Below are positions 22,204 through 35,307 of a stretch of DNA of 64,000 nucleotides, one piece after another (within the stretch, counting starts at the first letter, position 1; every line of letters starts with the position of its first letter). Under the pieces are notes generated by a model. That model saw only the letters and a list, made by a program, of their open reading frames with translations. It searched no databases and was not told the DNA's origin. This DNA comes from Dendrobium chrysotoxum. Lineage: Eukaryota; Streptophyta; Magnoliopsida; Asparagales; Orchidaceae. The DNA lies in the NCBI GenBank assembly GCA_019925795.1, contig CM034303.1, positions 55,103,931-55,167,930 on the forward strand. Direction: 5' to 3'. A program made the translations under genes and the position numbers.

Positions 22204-24085
22204 GTAACACCTCAGAGTCAAATTTAGAAGAATTATTTATTTATCATTTTAAGAATATACTAAAGCTTCTATAGATCATCAATATAAACAATAACTAGCG
22301 AAAGCAATTAAAATCATATATATATCAAGATATTTTATTATTTATTCATCCAAAATATTATTTATACTAGCAAGGAGATCACTCTATTACAAATCTTTCA
22401 CAAGCTCCTAACTACAAAAGAATAAAAGAAAATAAAAAATAAAAATAAAAAAAAACTGAGGATCTCTAACAATCTCATTTCAACTGGTCCTAACTCATTC
22501 TCTAATTTGAAATCATTTAAAAGTTCACATAATGAGCTCAAAAGTTTAGTAGTAATCCAAAACTCATTAAAACTTTCAATACAAGGACTACATAATTAAT
22601 ATGATATGCTCAATCTAATATAATCAATATCAATCTATGTAATTAATGATCAAATATTATCAATAAAACTCAAAATAATAAATAATAAAAGCAAGGAATC
22701 ATTATAATTAATCTAAATAATAATAATTTGTATAAAATTTAATAAATCAGTAAAATAGTGTTGCAAAAATTATTCATATATCACTAAATGAAACTATCAT
22801 ATCTATTTATATGCACAGTCTGTTTATGTATTATCAATACATCAAATATTGTCAATAATTTTAATGTATCTGTCAATATCATCAGTGCTATCAATATATG
22901 CATGCATCAACGTATGATTTAGCAAGGCAGGATATTCAGCTTTAATGTGATGTTTTTAACATCTTTTATCCCAACTGATTCCCAGTTGGTCATCAGTCAT
23001 ATCAATTTTTATTTATCCAATTAATCAATTATCATTATATGTGGCTTCATTAAATTAATAAATAGCTGTTACTCTATGCTCGTTAGCGTAATCGGTTATC
23101 TGTTACAGGCTATAACCGGGATAACACCACAAATCATCTTTAAAAGAAAGCTCGTCGGCCCACCCTCCCCCGTAACAGCCAACCCATTTTATAGTGTTAA
23201 CAACCAGCCTTTCTTGCTTATGCAAAAAAATGCCACAATCAAAATACAGTAGGAAATAATCAATTATATTCATTATAAGAAAATCTATATAATAATCAAA
23301 ATCATTGAAAACTAAAATGAGATTTGTGTTACTTACTAAATCTCTGAGCAAATTGATAGATAAAAAAAACTTCGAACAATATTCTCTTTCTTCTTTGATA
23401 AGGCACGGCGCTAAAATTTAGAAATTTTCATTTAAAAAAAATAATCAGATTATTACAATAATGACAAGTGAACTATAATAAGTATGCATGCTATATACTT
23501 GCATCAAGAGATTTTGGTACTAATTTATCAAAATTTTAAATTCATCTAAATTATTCAATTTTGGACTTTTTTCTTCAAAACATATAAATACTCATAAAAT
23601 TTTAATATGATCATGTTAATATGTATAAAATTACTAAAATAATAACATACTAAAAGTAACATGATGAAGGTTTACTAAATATCAATATATCACAACTTTT
23701 ATGAGTTTTAACCAACTAAACAATTAGGAAATCCAAAATAAACAAAGTCATTGAAATCAGAGATAATGTAACAATAGTCTATCTTGAGATGAAAAACATT
23801 CGCAATTGGGCGGATGGATGAAAACAACTCCAAGAACCATAAAATCTCTTTCTTCTTTGCTTCTTCCTCTTCTAGCCACATGTAGTTGGGGAAAATGAGA
23901 TAAATGGTTTTTCTAAAGTGGGTTTAGATATTTATCAAAAAATATTTACCTAGTGATGCGATGCAAGATTTTTAGCACTGCAACGCTACCAAAGGATATT
24001 TTCTTAATTTGGAAATATAAAGCATAGCGTCGTGGCACCATTTTGACCGCGCTGCAGTATCTATAAGGAATATTGCCTCACCACA
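22204..24085 (-). repeat. Probable second-family solo LTR (minus)
   Basis: On the minus strand the segment would end ..GAGGTGTTACA (22204-22214), a terminus common to plant Ty3/gypsy LTRs. Inside is a long, low-complexity AT-rich stretch with a CCCACTTT..TTTCTC leader-like part at about 23830-23930. I could not verify the 5' terminus or a target-site duplication. Confidence 0.35.
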
Positions 24086-24534
24086 AAGAGAAGAACATTT
24101 ACATATAAAATCATAAAGGGGAATATAATAAAAAAATCATAAAATATAATAGCTTTATAGCAATGCAAATGTTATAAATTTAATTTCTATACTCCAATAG
24201 TGTAAATGGTTTTTTAGCAAGAGTAAATTCCAACCTTTTTTATTTGTGCATACATTTTTATTAATAAAAAACATTTATTCATATTTATTAGGTAAACTTA
24301 ATTCTTATTGATTGTAATAAAATTAAATCATTAAAAAAATATGGAGTAACATGCACTTACATTCCCCAAATTCCTTAAAACCTTTCGAATGCTTAAATTA
24401 GATATAAGCTGGCCAAAGATAAAAAAAATTTATTAGTAAAAATGAAATCATTAAATCAAATCAAACAAAATGAAAAAAATATAATTTGTGTTGCATGTCA
24501 AAAGATTCATGGTGGTAGATAGATATAAGGTTTA

Positions 24535-26285
24535 GCATCCTAGCATTGTATGAAGATTTAGCACACACACACAAATAAGAGAGAGATGGGTGCAAGAGTC
24601 ATAAGAAACAATAGAATTCTTATGTGAAAATTCTAAAAAGGAGAAAAATCATGAGGCCTTGCCGAGTTAAAATGATTCCACTCATGTTTGTTATTAGTAA
24701 TAAAGGATTTCCTTCCTTGGGAGAAGGCGTTGACACAACGTTGAAATATACATCATATAAAGCATGTTACATGGTTAGAGTTGAAAGAATCCCATGACAT
24801 GAGAATTATTCTCAAGAGAACTTTGGCCTATTAATTTGGTTGGTAGGGTCGTGGTCGGGCGATGGTGGCCGGATGGACCGTAGTCGGATAATAGAGAGGG
24901 GTCGTAGTAGGGAAACAAAGGTTAGATGGATAGTAGTCGTTGGGCGGGGGAGGTCAGAGAGACCTTTGTCGGGCAATGGATGTAGGAGGGACTGTAGTTA
25001 GCGAGCGATTGTGGTCGGAGGGACCGTAGTAGGGAGATGAAAATCAAATGGATTGTAATCAGGCGACTACAATCAAAGGGATTTTTGTCGGGTGACAGAG
25101 GTCGGAGGGAAAGTAGTCGGCGAGTGATGGATGTTGAGGGACCGTAGTTGGATGACAACGATGGTCAGATGGATCGTAGTTAGGCGATGGAGGTTAGAGG
25201 GATCATAGTTGGAGTGATGGAGGTCAGAGAGACCGTAGTTAAGGGATTGAGGTTGGGGGACTGTTGTCAGGTGACAGATGTCGGAGGGACTGTAGTCATA
25301 CAACAGTGGTTAAAGGGACTGTAATCAGGCCACTATGGTAGGAGGGATTACAATCGATGGGCGACGAAGGTCAGAGGGATCATAGTTGGGCGACTGAAGT
25401 CGATTGGATCATTATCAGACAATGATGGTTAGAGAGATCTTTGTCGGTGGGCGACAGTGGTTAGAGGGATCATAGTCGGTGGGAGACGGTGGTTGGAGGG
25501 ATCGTAGTCATGCCATGGTGGTCAGAGGGACCATAGTCAATGGGCAACAGAGGTTGGAGGGATCATAGTCGGCCTATTGAGGTCAATGGGGCCGTTATCG
25601 AGTGATAAAGGTCAAAGGGACTGTAATCGGTAGGTGACATAGGTCACGCAGAGACCTGACAATGGCTGTCAAAAGGGGGTCCAATGGAAATGGTTGGGCG
25701 GAGGTCTAGCAAGGGTGGCAGAGTGGCGAGGGTTCGCCAGTGGTGGTGCCTAGGCGGAGCTTCAAGACTCTTCAAGCTCCGGAGCTCTCTTAAGTCTTTA
25801 ACACATGATCGAAGCCTCTCAAGTCCCCTTCATTTGGAGAGTGGGGGTCTATTTATAGATTTTTAGAGTGACATGCTTTGTAATATGAAGAATATATAGG
25901 GCAAATTTAGAATGTCCCATAAGAGGGCCTATAATGATTCTCTTGATCATGGAGTGTTTATTCAGCATTAAAGTACCTTAGTGATGTCAGAATTAAGCGA
26001 TCTTGGGCTTATAGGTTTCGTCTTGTCGAGCCATTCGATTCAACTATAAGCATGCCATATTCACATATCATTTGATCATCTAATTAATATTTTGGAGCTT
26101 TGAATTATGCTTCGACTCTTAAATTTGGCCCATTTGGGATCGGATTAGATCGATTTTACTGTCGTTGGATTTTTCTCGTCAAGACGTTCAGTTTTATTAT
26201 AAGTTTGTTGCAATTTGAGTTTGGATAAAATTTAATTTTGAAATTTTAATTTGAATATTCCTCGAGATGCATATTTGATAGGGAT
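24535..26285 (-). repeat. Solo LTR, family L1R copy C with expanded minisatellite (minus)
   Basis: On the minus strand it has the family blocks, then a TATA box (ATCTATAAATAGAC, 25860-25847), a leader, and a long degenerate tandem repeat of roughly 40-45 bp units from about 25660 down to 24840. Units contain GACTACGGTCCCTCC-like cores with variable ends. It ends with the AGTGGAATCATTTTAACTCG block and a TTTTAGAATTTTCACATAAG block. Its 5' end is about 240 bp upstream of the homoserine kinase start codon, in the opposite direction. Confidence 0.8.
24840..25660 (-). repeat. Degenerate minisatellite inside LTR copy C
   Basis: About 20 imperfect units carry a recurring core, on the plus strand GGAGGGACCGTAGTCGG-like, with purine-rich joints. 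The array sits downstream of the LTR TATA box, where copy D carries an unrelated-looking 30-bp array. Confidence 0.85.
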
Positions 26286-26528
26286 ATTTTGTGGTGAGTA
26301 TTAATTTGATATGAGAAAAAATAGATTTTAAGCAAGATAAAATGGAAAGGTGCCGATTTGCACATGAATAATCTTCACTGTTCACACAAACTTGGATCCT
26401 ATGAATCGAGCTCGTTTTCCTTCTCTTTCGCCTAGTTCTTCACTCGATTCACCTTATTCCCCAAGTCAAAGCACTCTTCACAAACTCAGTAGCTAGTCAC
26501 AGATCATCCTGCTTCCAATTCTAACGCC
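26286..26528 (+). promoter_or_regulatory. Upstream region of homoserine kinase
   Basis: The 243 bp between the LTR and the ATG should hold the core promoter and 5'UTR. The last 130 bp are C/T-rich (CCTTCTCTTTCGCC, CTTCCAATTCTAACGCC), like a plant leader. I see no clear TATA box. Confidence 0.45.
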
Positions 26529-27665
26529 ATGGCGGCTGCAGCCACAGCCGCTAACACATCCGTATCAACCACTCATCACCGTTTCGGCCATCAAAATCCC
26601 TGCTTTCGCCGTTTCTCCACCATCCCATGCTCTTCCCATCCCTCCTATACCCTAGCCACCGCTGTTGTGGCCGATCCTACCCCCGTCTTCCGCTCCGTGA
26701 AATCCTTCGCTCCTGCCACCATCGCCAACCTCGGCCCCGGCTTTGACTTCCTAGGCTGCGCCGTCGATGGGCTCGGCGACACCGTAACCCTCTCTGTCGA
26801 CCCATCCATACCCCCCGGCACCCTCTCAATCTCCTCCATCACCTCCAACAACCCCGCCGCCGCCATTTCCAAACTCACCCGAAACCCTGACTCCAACTGC
26901 GCCGGGATCGCGGCTGCCGCCGCAATGCGCATGCTCAACATCCGCTCCGTCGGTCTCTCTCTCCACCTCCATAAGGGCCTTCCCCTCGGCAGCGGCCTCG
27001 GCTCCAGCGCCGCCAGTGCCGCCGCTGCCGCCGTCGCTGTTAACGCACTCTTCGGAGGCCACCTTCCACCTACAGATCTCGTCCTTGCTGGGCTTGAATC
27101 TGAGGAGAAGGTCAGTGGATACCATGCAGACAATGTCGCCCCATCGCTCATGGGCGGGTTTGTTCTGATCCGAAGCTACGAACCGCTGGATTTAATTAGA
27201 TTGGAGTTCCCCAAGGATAAAGAGTTGTTCTTTGTTCTTGTAAGCCCTGAATTCGAAGCACCAACGAAGAAGATGAGGGCGGCATTGCCGGAAATGGTGA
27301 ATAGGAAGGATCATGTGGCGAATTCAAGCCAGGCTGCGGCGCTTGTGGCTTCTATACTTCAGGGCAATGTTAGGATTTTGGGATCGGCATTGTCATCCGA
27401 TGGAATTGTGGAGCCAAAGAGGGCTCCTTTAATTCCCGGTATGATTGATGTGAAGAAGGCAGCAATGGAGGCTGGTGCCTTTGGGTGCACTATAAGTGGG
27501 TCTGGGCCTACTGTCGTGGCTATTGTTGATGACGAAGAGAACGGGAAGGAGGTTGGGAAGATGATGGTGGAGGCATTCTTGATTGGAGGGGGTTTGAAGG
27601 CTGGTGCGGTGGTGGCGAGGCTTGATAGAGTAGGGGCAAGGGTGATCAATAGCTTTGCAGATTGA
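26529..27665 (+). CDS. HSK: Homoserine kinase, plastid-targeted, intronless and complete
   Basis: It phosphorylates L-homoserine to O-phosphohomoserine, the branch-point substrate for threonine synthase and cystathionine gamma-synthase in plastid aspartate-family synthesis. The product is 378 aa, close to the usual plant length (about 370). Residues 1-50 are Ala/Ser/Thr-rich and nearly free of acidic residues, a likely transit peptide. The GHMP-kinase motifs are present in order: PATIANLGPGFDFLG (62-76), the ATP-binding GLPLGSGLGSSAAS (150-163), GYHADNVAPS (197-206), and the C-terminal motif SGSGPTVVAIVD (323-334). The ATG sits in ACGCCATGGCG, a strong plant context. GC content falls sharply from 5' to 3'. 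No damage is seen, so this gene looks functional. An antisense LTR ends just upstream. Confidence 0.97.
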   Translation: MAAAATAANTSVSTTHHRFGHQNPCFRRFSTIPCSSHPSYTLATAVVADPTPVFRSVKSFAPATIANLGPGFDFLGCAVDGLGDTVTLSVDPSIPPGTLSISSITSNNPAAAISKLTRNPDSNCAGIAAAAAMRMLNIRSVGLSLHLHKGLPLGSGLGSSAASAAAAAVAVNALFGGHLPPTDLVLAGLESEEKVSGYHADNVAPSLMGGFVLIRSYEPLDLIRLEFPKDKELFFVLVSPEFEAPTKKMRAALPEMVNRKDHVANSSQAAALVASILQGNVRILGSALSSDGIVEPKRAPLIPGMIDVKKAAMEAGAFGCTISGSGPTVVAIVDDEENGKEVGKMMVEAFLIGGGLKAGAVVARLDRVGARVINSFAD

Positions 27666-28803
27666 AGATAAGGTATTATACTGTTTTTCAAACTGTGATT
27701 TTGAGGTTTGCCGGAATTCAATTTGAAACTGTTTTGTTTCTTGAAAGAGCTTCATCTGTGTTGGAATTTAGAGTTAGGAAAAGCATTAGATGTAGAAGAT
27801 GGGAGTTTTTTCAAAAGCTTATTAATAATTATTTGCTCATATTTGCTTAATTCTCAGCCTTCTTTGGCAGTCGGATATCTTAAAAGTCTTGAATTTTTAA
27901 TGCAGACTTAACATGCATTATAAAAGAGAATTCAAAAAACATGTAAAATTCACAAGACAAACTATTTTATCTTAAACCTGCAATTTTCTTTGACCCATTA
28001 TATTTGTTAGACTTTTGTTTTTTGTAAGGGTTTAGATTTATTCATAATTTCTTCATTTTCTTTGAATTATGGTGTTTTATTTCCATTCAAGCAATCAAGC
28101 ATTATTGAAGGGAGTTGTGGTGTGGCTAGCTTTGCATTTCTTTGCCTTCATTTATCTGCTACATGTCTTGATCTCCTCCTCTGTTTTTGAATGTAGAATA
28201 TATGATCTCTATGTTATACTTCAACACTGAAAAAAAATCACATGAAATTATATAGATGCACCAATGAACCTTTGTTAAGGTGTAGAAGCAGTTCTTTATT
28301 GCCTATTTTTATAAGTTAGTTTTTTATTCATTTTTGTGCTAACTAATTGGAAGATGTTGACTGTTTTTGAGTTGTAACGGAATTTTGATATTTATGGAGT
28401 GTGTTATCTTCTGTTAATTGTGATATGTTGAAGTGAAGATTTGTGTTTTTAATTTTTGTAATTCAAACCAATATGCTAATTTTTGCTGACCATTGTATGA
28501 GATGAAGTAATTGCTGCTACACTACACTGATAACACTATTTGTATGCTGCTACTTACTTCCAAATTGTGTATTTTGATAAAAATTAAGAGATTAGCAGAT
28601 TGTCACTATATCAACCAATAGATTCACTTTTAAATTGGCGCTAAATTGGTTGCTTATATAGCACATTTGTAAATCAACGAAGTAATATCCAACTGTGCAT
28701 ATCATGCTTTGAACTTATGCATCATGTTTCCGCATACTGTATGCTTTCTTAAAAAAATTATTATATTGTAAATTTTTACAATGATAAGAACAACAATAAG
28801 CTT

Positions 28804-28805
<2 letters not shown>
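27666..28805. other. 3' flank of homoserine kinase and intergenic DNA
   Basis: The first 150-250 bp are probably 3'UTR. No further gene was recognised. Confidence 0.5.

Positions 28806-28806
<1 letters not shown>

Positions 28807-28888
<82 letters not shown>
28807..28888. repeat. Compound (TC)n-(TA)n microsatellite
   Basis: About 23 TC units are followed by about 18 TA units without interruption. Confidence 0.97.
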
Positions 28889-28889
<1 letters not shown>

Positions 28890-28891
<2 letters not shown>

Positions 28892-31800
28892 TCTTAATTG
28901 AAGATATTCTCCCTTTTTTCATATTTTACCTCTTATATTTGACTATATATGGACGTTACTACTATAATGAAATATATAACTTTAATATTTAATTGCTATA
29001 ACATGTTATTAGAGTTCTATTAGAGCTTAGCGGTTGATCGTCTACTCCTTTCTTATCTCACAGTAGCATTACATGATGTGTTTAATAATTGCTCAGGTGC
29101 CGCACTTACCAGCAAGTCGCACACCACGCTTTCCAAATTGCTCATGTGTTACACTTGTTCACTTGCTCATATGCTACACTCACGTGCCTTCTCATGTGCT
29201 ATGCTCGCTTGTATTGCTCACTAACCTTCACTCATAGCCTCCCATACACTGTAGCATTCTTGCTTGTATTCTCATTGCGTGTACTCCCACATATGCATGT
29301 GCTTGCTAAATGATCTCATATGATGATTGTTCCTTTGCAATCTCGTATGAAAGTAGCTTCTCAATCCACGATCGATTAATTCATCATAGTCTTCTTCTTT
29401 TCTTTATAGTGTTGTTGATGACTTCCTCGACCCCTATCAAAAAACAAAACCCTCATATATTGATACCATAACAATGACACTAGCCTTCTCTTATAGTCTT
29501 GAACATTTTGTTTCCTTATTGGATCTCATTAGAAACTTTGTTATTTGGACTCTTCAGCTTCCGAACCAATTGACACAACCAAATATACAAAATGGAGAGC
29601 TTTGACAATACAGTTCTCATATAGATGCTCAATTGTCTTGAACCTAAGATTGCTTCTATAATCATGTTTTAAGAGCCCACCAAAGTGATCTGACACTTTC
29701 TTTTTACATTATCTACTTTGATTTTTTTTATATATGATGAAAAATCTATTAATGATTGTTATAGTAGTACATTGAAAGACAAGTGAGATGAAGGTGTTTA
29801 ATATCTCCCATTTACCACGATTCCCACAAATTGACAAAAAAAAAAAAAGAAGAAGAAATTCTTATTGCCAAATTTCTTATTGATAAATTAATAGCTAACT
29901 TTGATGTTACCAAAGCCTCCATGATCCTTTCATGCATTATGTGTCTTTGAGCTTATTGCTCCATCTTCTTCTAATCAAGAATAGAACGCTTTTGTTGTTA
30001 GTACAAATGGTGATGTGGGTAAGTTGTTCATGGTGGTATGGATGTGGACATAGCTGTGGCCGAACTCCTTTACACCTTTCCAACATTGTCAAAAAATTAA
30101 TCAATCATGCAACATTGTTGGGAAAAATTTGGCTATCTTCCAGATGCTCAATATGTCACCACTATTACCTCTAAGTCTATTGGTAATCATTTTATAGCTA
30201 TCTCCTTCTCTTAAGAAGAACATGTTCACCTACTGCGACACTCCAATTGACTACCATTACTTATCATGTAGTGTATACCTCTGGTTCGACTGTAGTTGCT
30301 CATTCTACTATTTCTCGAGTCTTAGATTCTAGTGCCTCTTCCTATATGATAGGTAACCCACAAAAAAAAAATTTCCATGCAAGCTCTCCCCCTCCTATTT
30401 TGGGAAATGATCTATCTCTTGTCATTATCTATTGGCAATATCTTATATGTCCCCCATTTTCTTGTTATCTATGAATTGTCTTGCCAAATCCCAGAACTAC
30501 TTAATTTTTTCTCCCTTCATTCCATTTTTTAGAATCTCAACATAAATAAAATAATTAGTAGCAGTGTCGAAGTTAGAGGTATTTACTACCTCAGCTACAT
30601 CCATCCACCTTTTCATTGGCATTGTCATCTTGATCACCCTCCTCACCATCTTCGAGGCTTTGCTCGTATTCTTTTTTTCTTGTTATACTTAAATGTATTA
30701 GATTTGACCTATATTAAGAAAGATAGAGATAGACCTAAAACGACTTTGTTAGAAAGTATTGGAAATTACTTTTTTTATTAGACTTAAATGAGAATTTGAC
30801 TCTTAACAGGACACAAAGGAGATAAAGTATTCTTATACTTGACTCCAGGGATAAAGGTTTGATGTTGTTGTTGTTGTATACTTAAATGTGAAACCTATGT
30901 GTATGTTAAACACTGCAGTTTCTTTACCTTTTTTAACATCTTCTCATAACTCCTTTTGACCTTTTACATTATAATGTTTGGGGTGCAAGTCTTGTGTCCA
31001 CTCATTTAGACTTTTTTTATTTTGTTTCTTTTATTGATGACTACGCTAGGATTATTTTGGTGTATTTTTTAAAGTGCATATCATTTTTTTTGCATTCGAA
31101 CCACTTCATCAAAAACGTTAAAAGTTTAATTTGTCACTTATTCTAATTTTTTCTTTCTGATAATTGATTGAAGTATATGCAATCTAGTTTTCACTCCTTT
31201 TGTGTTGAGAGGTATTATACATTTGTCATCCTGCCCTTATACTTCTTAACAAAATAGTGTTTGAACAGAAGCACTGACATCACCTCTATTTTCCTATATC
31301 TTATTATTTCAATTGAATATTCCAAAAGTTTTGGAGATGTGCCATTCTAATAGCTTGTTTCTTAGTCAATCGAGTAGTTTCCACTGCTCCAACTAATGCA
31401 ACTCCCTTTTCCACTCCCTATCCACAAAATTCCTTTTTTTTTAAAATAATGTTTTCAATTGTTCTTGTTTTGCCCGCTCTCTTCATCCTAGGCATGATAA
31501 ATTATCCCCTAGTGCCATTAAGTATTTCTTCATAGGTTATTCTCATACTTAAAAAGATTATCGTTGTTATGATCCATCTACTGATCACCTTTATGTATCT
31601 GCATGCCCCTACTACCCTTCTATGTCCTTTAATACAAATTTTCCCTCAATTATTTTAATTCTATCACATGTCATGATGCCCTTTTCTTCTCAACTATAGA
31701 TTTATACTCATCAGCTTTGCCTTGATCTTTTTAGATGCATCTCCTTTCATCTCCTCTCTTGTAATTGAACATGTATCTACGCCTGCAATGTAAGATTTCC

Positions 31801-32345
31801 ATATCTCAATTGCTTTTCAAAAAGATATGTGATATACTAACCACCCAATATGGTCTTTTACGTTCTTTTTTTACGTTCTTTGATCATTTATCGTCTTTTT
31901 TTTTTTTTCATTTTGTTATGTCATTCTATGTCGCTACTTTTGTCATAACTTATCAAGAAGCACTATTTGATCCTAGTTGAAAATGTGTAATGAGTATTGA
32001 AAAGTGAGCTCTCCTTGATTGTCACACCTGGGACAATCACCCCCTATTGGTTTAAAACCTATTTTATGATAAAGGGTTTTCATGATTAAATCCATTCCGA
32101 TAGCACTATTAATTGAGATAAAGCTCAATTATGGGTTATAGTATACTCAGGTTCATCTCATCGACTATTTTGAGACTTTTTCCACAATTGATTGACTAAA
32201 TTTTGCGGTACTTATTCGTTGTGTGGTCATTAATCAAAGATAAACTTTACTTCAAATGGACGTCAACAATGCTTTTCTTTTTAGAGATCTATCAAAAGCA
32301 ATTTATATGGAGCAACCTCTTGGGTATGTTGCTCAAGGGAAAACA
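28890..32345 (+). mobile_element. Decayed Ty1/copia retrotransposon
   Basis: An LTR end (..TTGCTATAACA) is followed by a degenerate tRNA-Met-type primer site, TGTTATTAGAG (29004-29014), instead of TGGTATCAGAG. Domain traces follow in copia order. These are the protease region RVLDSSASSYMIGN (about 30320-30360), the GAG-pre-integrase trace HWHCHLDHPP (30615-30645), integrase traces (PFDLLHYNVWG near 30955; FIDDYARIILVYFLK near 31030), the later VLPALFILG block, and reverse transcriptase (QMDVNNAFLF then AIYMEQPLGYVAQGK, 32255-32340). It stops abruptly inside reverse transcriptase. Many stops make it inactive. A 180-bp RTE LINE has inserted at 30697. Confidence 0.82.
30697..30876 (+). mobile_element. 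Very short RTE LINE insertion with 13-bp target-site duplication
   Basis: Bases 30697-30876 match the last about 180 bp of the RTE LINE (LDLTY..PKT.. region and the GATGTTGTTGTTGTTG tail). TATACTTAAATGT occurs immediately before (30684-30696) and again at 30877-30889, a 13-bp duplication. The 5' junction shares ATGT with the LINE sequence, so microhomology probably helped join it. It interrupts the copia remnant. Confidence 0.88.
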
Positions 32346-34278
32346 ACATCAATAAGCTTTAGAAAACCATCTATAATTTATTAAATAGATGTACCAAGGA
32401 CACATGCAAAATAGTTATTATTATATAAATTTTACAATAGTATCATAGGAGTTTATGATATTGTGCAATTTTGACGAAGGCCAATAAGTCATGGGAATAA
32501 AGGGGTAAAGCAACAAGAGCAAGTAATAGTTTCAATCAACTTGAGATGAATATGACTAACTATACCAATTTTTAACCTAAATGAATTTATTGAAATCATT
32601 CCAATCTTATATCAAACATTTTGGTCCACAACTTAGCCTTCATAAGTTAACAAAAAACAATCTCAAACAAATTTTTTCTTTTCAAACAAGTAGTATAAAT
32701 AAAACAATTGAACAAAAAAACTAGAAAAAATAAAGTAGCTCACACAATGTGCTATGAAACTTCTATCATGCACACTATTTTGCTTTGTTACATCTTAATA
32801 TCTCATCATACCAATAACACAGGATGATTACGAGCTATAGAGTGTGCTATTTTGTACTATTGATATCCATGTTCAAAAAAATATTTATTGACCCAGAAAA
32901 TATGATGATTTTTTTTCTTTATTTATTTGAAATTTTCTGTTTTTGAGCTCTTAGGATTCATAAGCTAAATTCATGACCTTCAATTTCTGCAACCTTTTGA
33001 GGGATTTGAACCCCTCTTTTCTTATTTATACTGAAAGGGCAACGACAACGTCGGTAAGTCAAGCACTTGCTTCTTGATTGTAAATTTCAATGGAACATTG
33101 AAGAATCTAAGTAGAACTCCTATCTCAGAGAAATATGCTAAGTTAGAGACTATTCTGTCATTTACTTATGGTTAGTCACCATTCTGTTCTTATGCAGTAG
33201 CACTCCTATACTACTACTATTCATGGCTTTAGCTAATATTAAAAAAGTTCTTTTAGATACTGAAGCCTAAATTAAGATGCAAGATTAAGAATCCTTTTTG
33301 GGATGATTGAAGCTGTATGCAAAATTAATTGTAGATTGTTGAAGGAAATATAAAGATTTTGAAATCTGTTGTTGATATTATATGTTATTTCTCTTCTAAA
33401 GAAGGCAACAATAGAATTCTTACAACTATCACATTTTAGCCGATCTGATTGTAAAAACTACTCATAGTAGGAATTTCAAAGGAGCAGAAAGAGTTATATA
33501 GCCAAATAGATATATGAGAATGATCTGTACAGTAAAATTATAAAAGAATTGTCCCAAAGGTACCAGTAGTCTTTCTTGCCAGTAGTCTGAGGCATTTGTG
33601 TGGGAGTACAGTGAGCTTTGTCAATAAATCCATGTCGTATGTGATTATGTATGCAAGTAGGATGCATGAGACTGCTAGATTGATTTCTCCAAGCCAGACT
33701 AGATTTGATCGAGACCTTAATGTGTCGAATTTGCCTTGAATTTGGACCAGATTGAGGTAATCAGGTGTATGACTAACTCTATATTGATTAAGTCACTATA
33801 ATGCCTCTACTCCACTTGTCTTCCAGGTGATTTCTTCAGCTGTTGATTTGGAATTAAGCAAAGAACTGATGGTTAAGTAGCTCTATTCCATTATGAAAAC
33901 AAGCAAGAGTGACATTATTTGTTTTAAAACAGGGAGATGCCGTTAAGGGTTGTCATTATAGTATATGGACAAATTTTAATGAAAATTTTGGTTCACTATG
34001 CAGTATTAATAACTTTATTGATGTATTAAAAACAGCTTTGATCTCTCATCAAAATTTGTGTATATAAGAAATTGGTGTTATCAACTTTTGGTTTGATTTG
34101 TGAGTCAATTACAGCTAAAGTTAGTGAATCTTGGCATATTTTTTTGGTAATAGTGAAACATTCTTGTCTCTGCATATTGGATGAATGGCTGAATGCTATA
34201 AAGTCAAGTCATGCATATACCCGACATATTCTCCTTCATACATGTTCTTTTACTCAGTCATGAAGTATCTCTGGACAA
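32346..34278. other. AT-rich intergenic sequence
   Basis: No genes or family members were recognised. Short reading frames here have no protein character. Confidence 0.5.
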
Positions 34279-34439
34279 GGAGAGATTATTACGTGCGGAG
34301 TTCGGATCTGGAGAACCGTTCGGTTGTGTGACTGTGAACAGTAAAAGCATAGTTATTGTTCACCACTGCGCTTTTATTATTCACAGTCACAAAACCGAAC
34401 AATTTTTTAGATCTGGACTCCGCACGTAATAATCTCTCC
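34279..34439. mobile_element. Foldback MITE with GGAGAGATTATTACGTG termini
   Basis: The termini GGAGAGATTATTACGTGCGG and CCGCACGTAATAATCTCTCC are perfect 20-bp inverted repeats. Complementarity continues inward through GTTCGGTTGTGTGACTGTGAA and its partner near 34385, so the whole 161 bp can form one long hairpin with a loop near 34355. Confidence 0.88.
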
Positions 34440-35305
34440 TGAAAAAAGACTAGTTATCAGGTCCATTCTTAATGACCAACTCCTTAACTTTTGTTCTATA
34501 ACATTTTTCAAACTAAGTTATATATCTATTTATCTATATATATGGCACCTTAATGTTGATAGTACAGTACTATTGTTATAATTTCTACCTCAAAGACATT
34601 AATTGGTATGCACAATGTTAGATTGAAACAACAAGTTCTTTATTTATTGGAACTATATGATATGTATATAACTTATCTCAATATCACATAATTATCAAAG
34701 CATTAGTAACCTATCAAGCTCATAGGGTTCAACAAAAATTTTTGGTTATAATACATAGAGGTAATTAATGCATATTTGATCATTATCTCATAAAGGCATA
34801 TCATGTTAATACAAATTAGTCCAATTTATAATTTTTTTTGAAAAACTATAATTAAAATTCTAAATTTATCGCTTCTATTTTTGAAAAAAAAAATCTAAAA
34901 AATTAGGTTATGATAGCTCAAGTAAAATTTGATTATATTTTAAAATAGTTAAATTTATTTTAAGATGAATATAATATAAAAATTAATTAATTATTTGTAT
35001 ATTATGTTTATCTCAAAATAAATTAAGATTTTTAAAATTATCTTAACCAAATCTGGATAAGAATATCCTAATAATATATCCATTGAACTAATTTGTATTA
35101 ATATGATATGCATTTATGAGCTAATGAGATATGCATTAATTACAATATCAATTACCCTATGTGTATTATGGACATATATTTGTATAATTAATTAGTATAG
35201 TTTTGAAATTTTAGCTCTTAGGAATAAAATTGATTGCTTTCTTTATATGATACATATTATTCTCTATATAATGAGTTTATTCCTTGGAGGAGAGCAAATA
35301 ATTTG
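34440..35305. other. AT-rich intergenic sequence
   Basis: Nothing was recognised apart from strong AT bias. Confidence 0.5.
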
Positions 35306-35307
35306 TG

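Noticed and set aside
26645..27151. 168-codon antisense frame (and a second one) over the homoserine kinase gene
   Set aside because: High GC at third positions removes stops on the opposite strand. The sense frame has complete GHMP kinase motifs.
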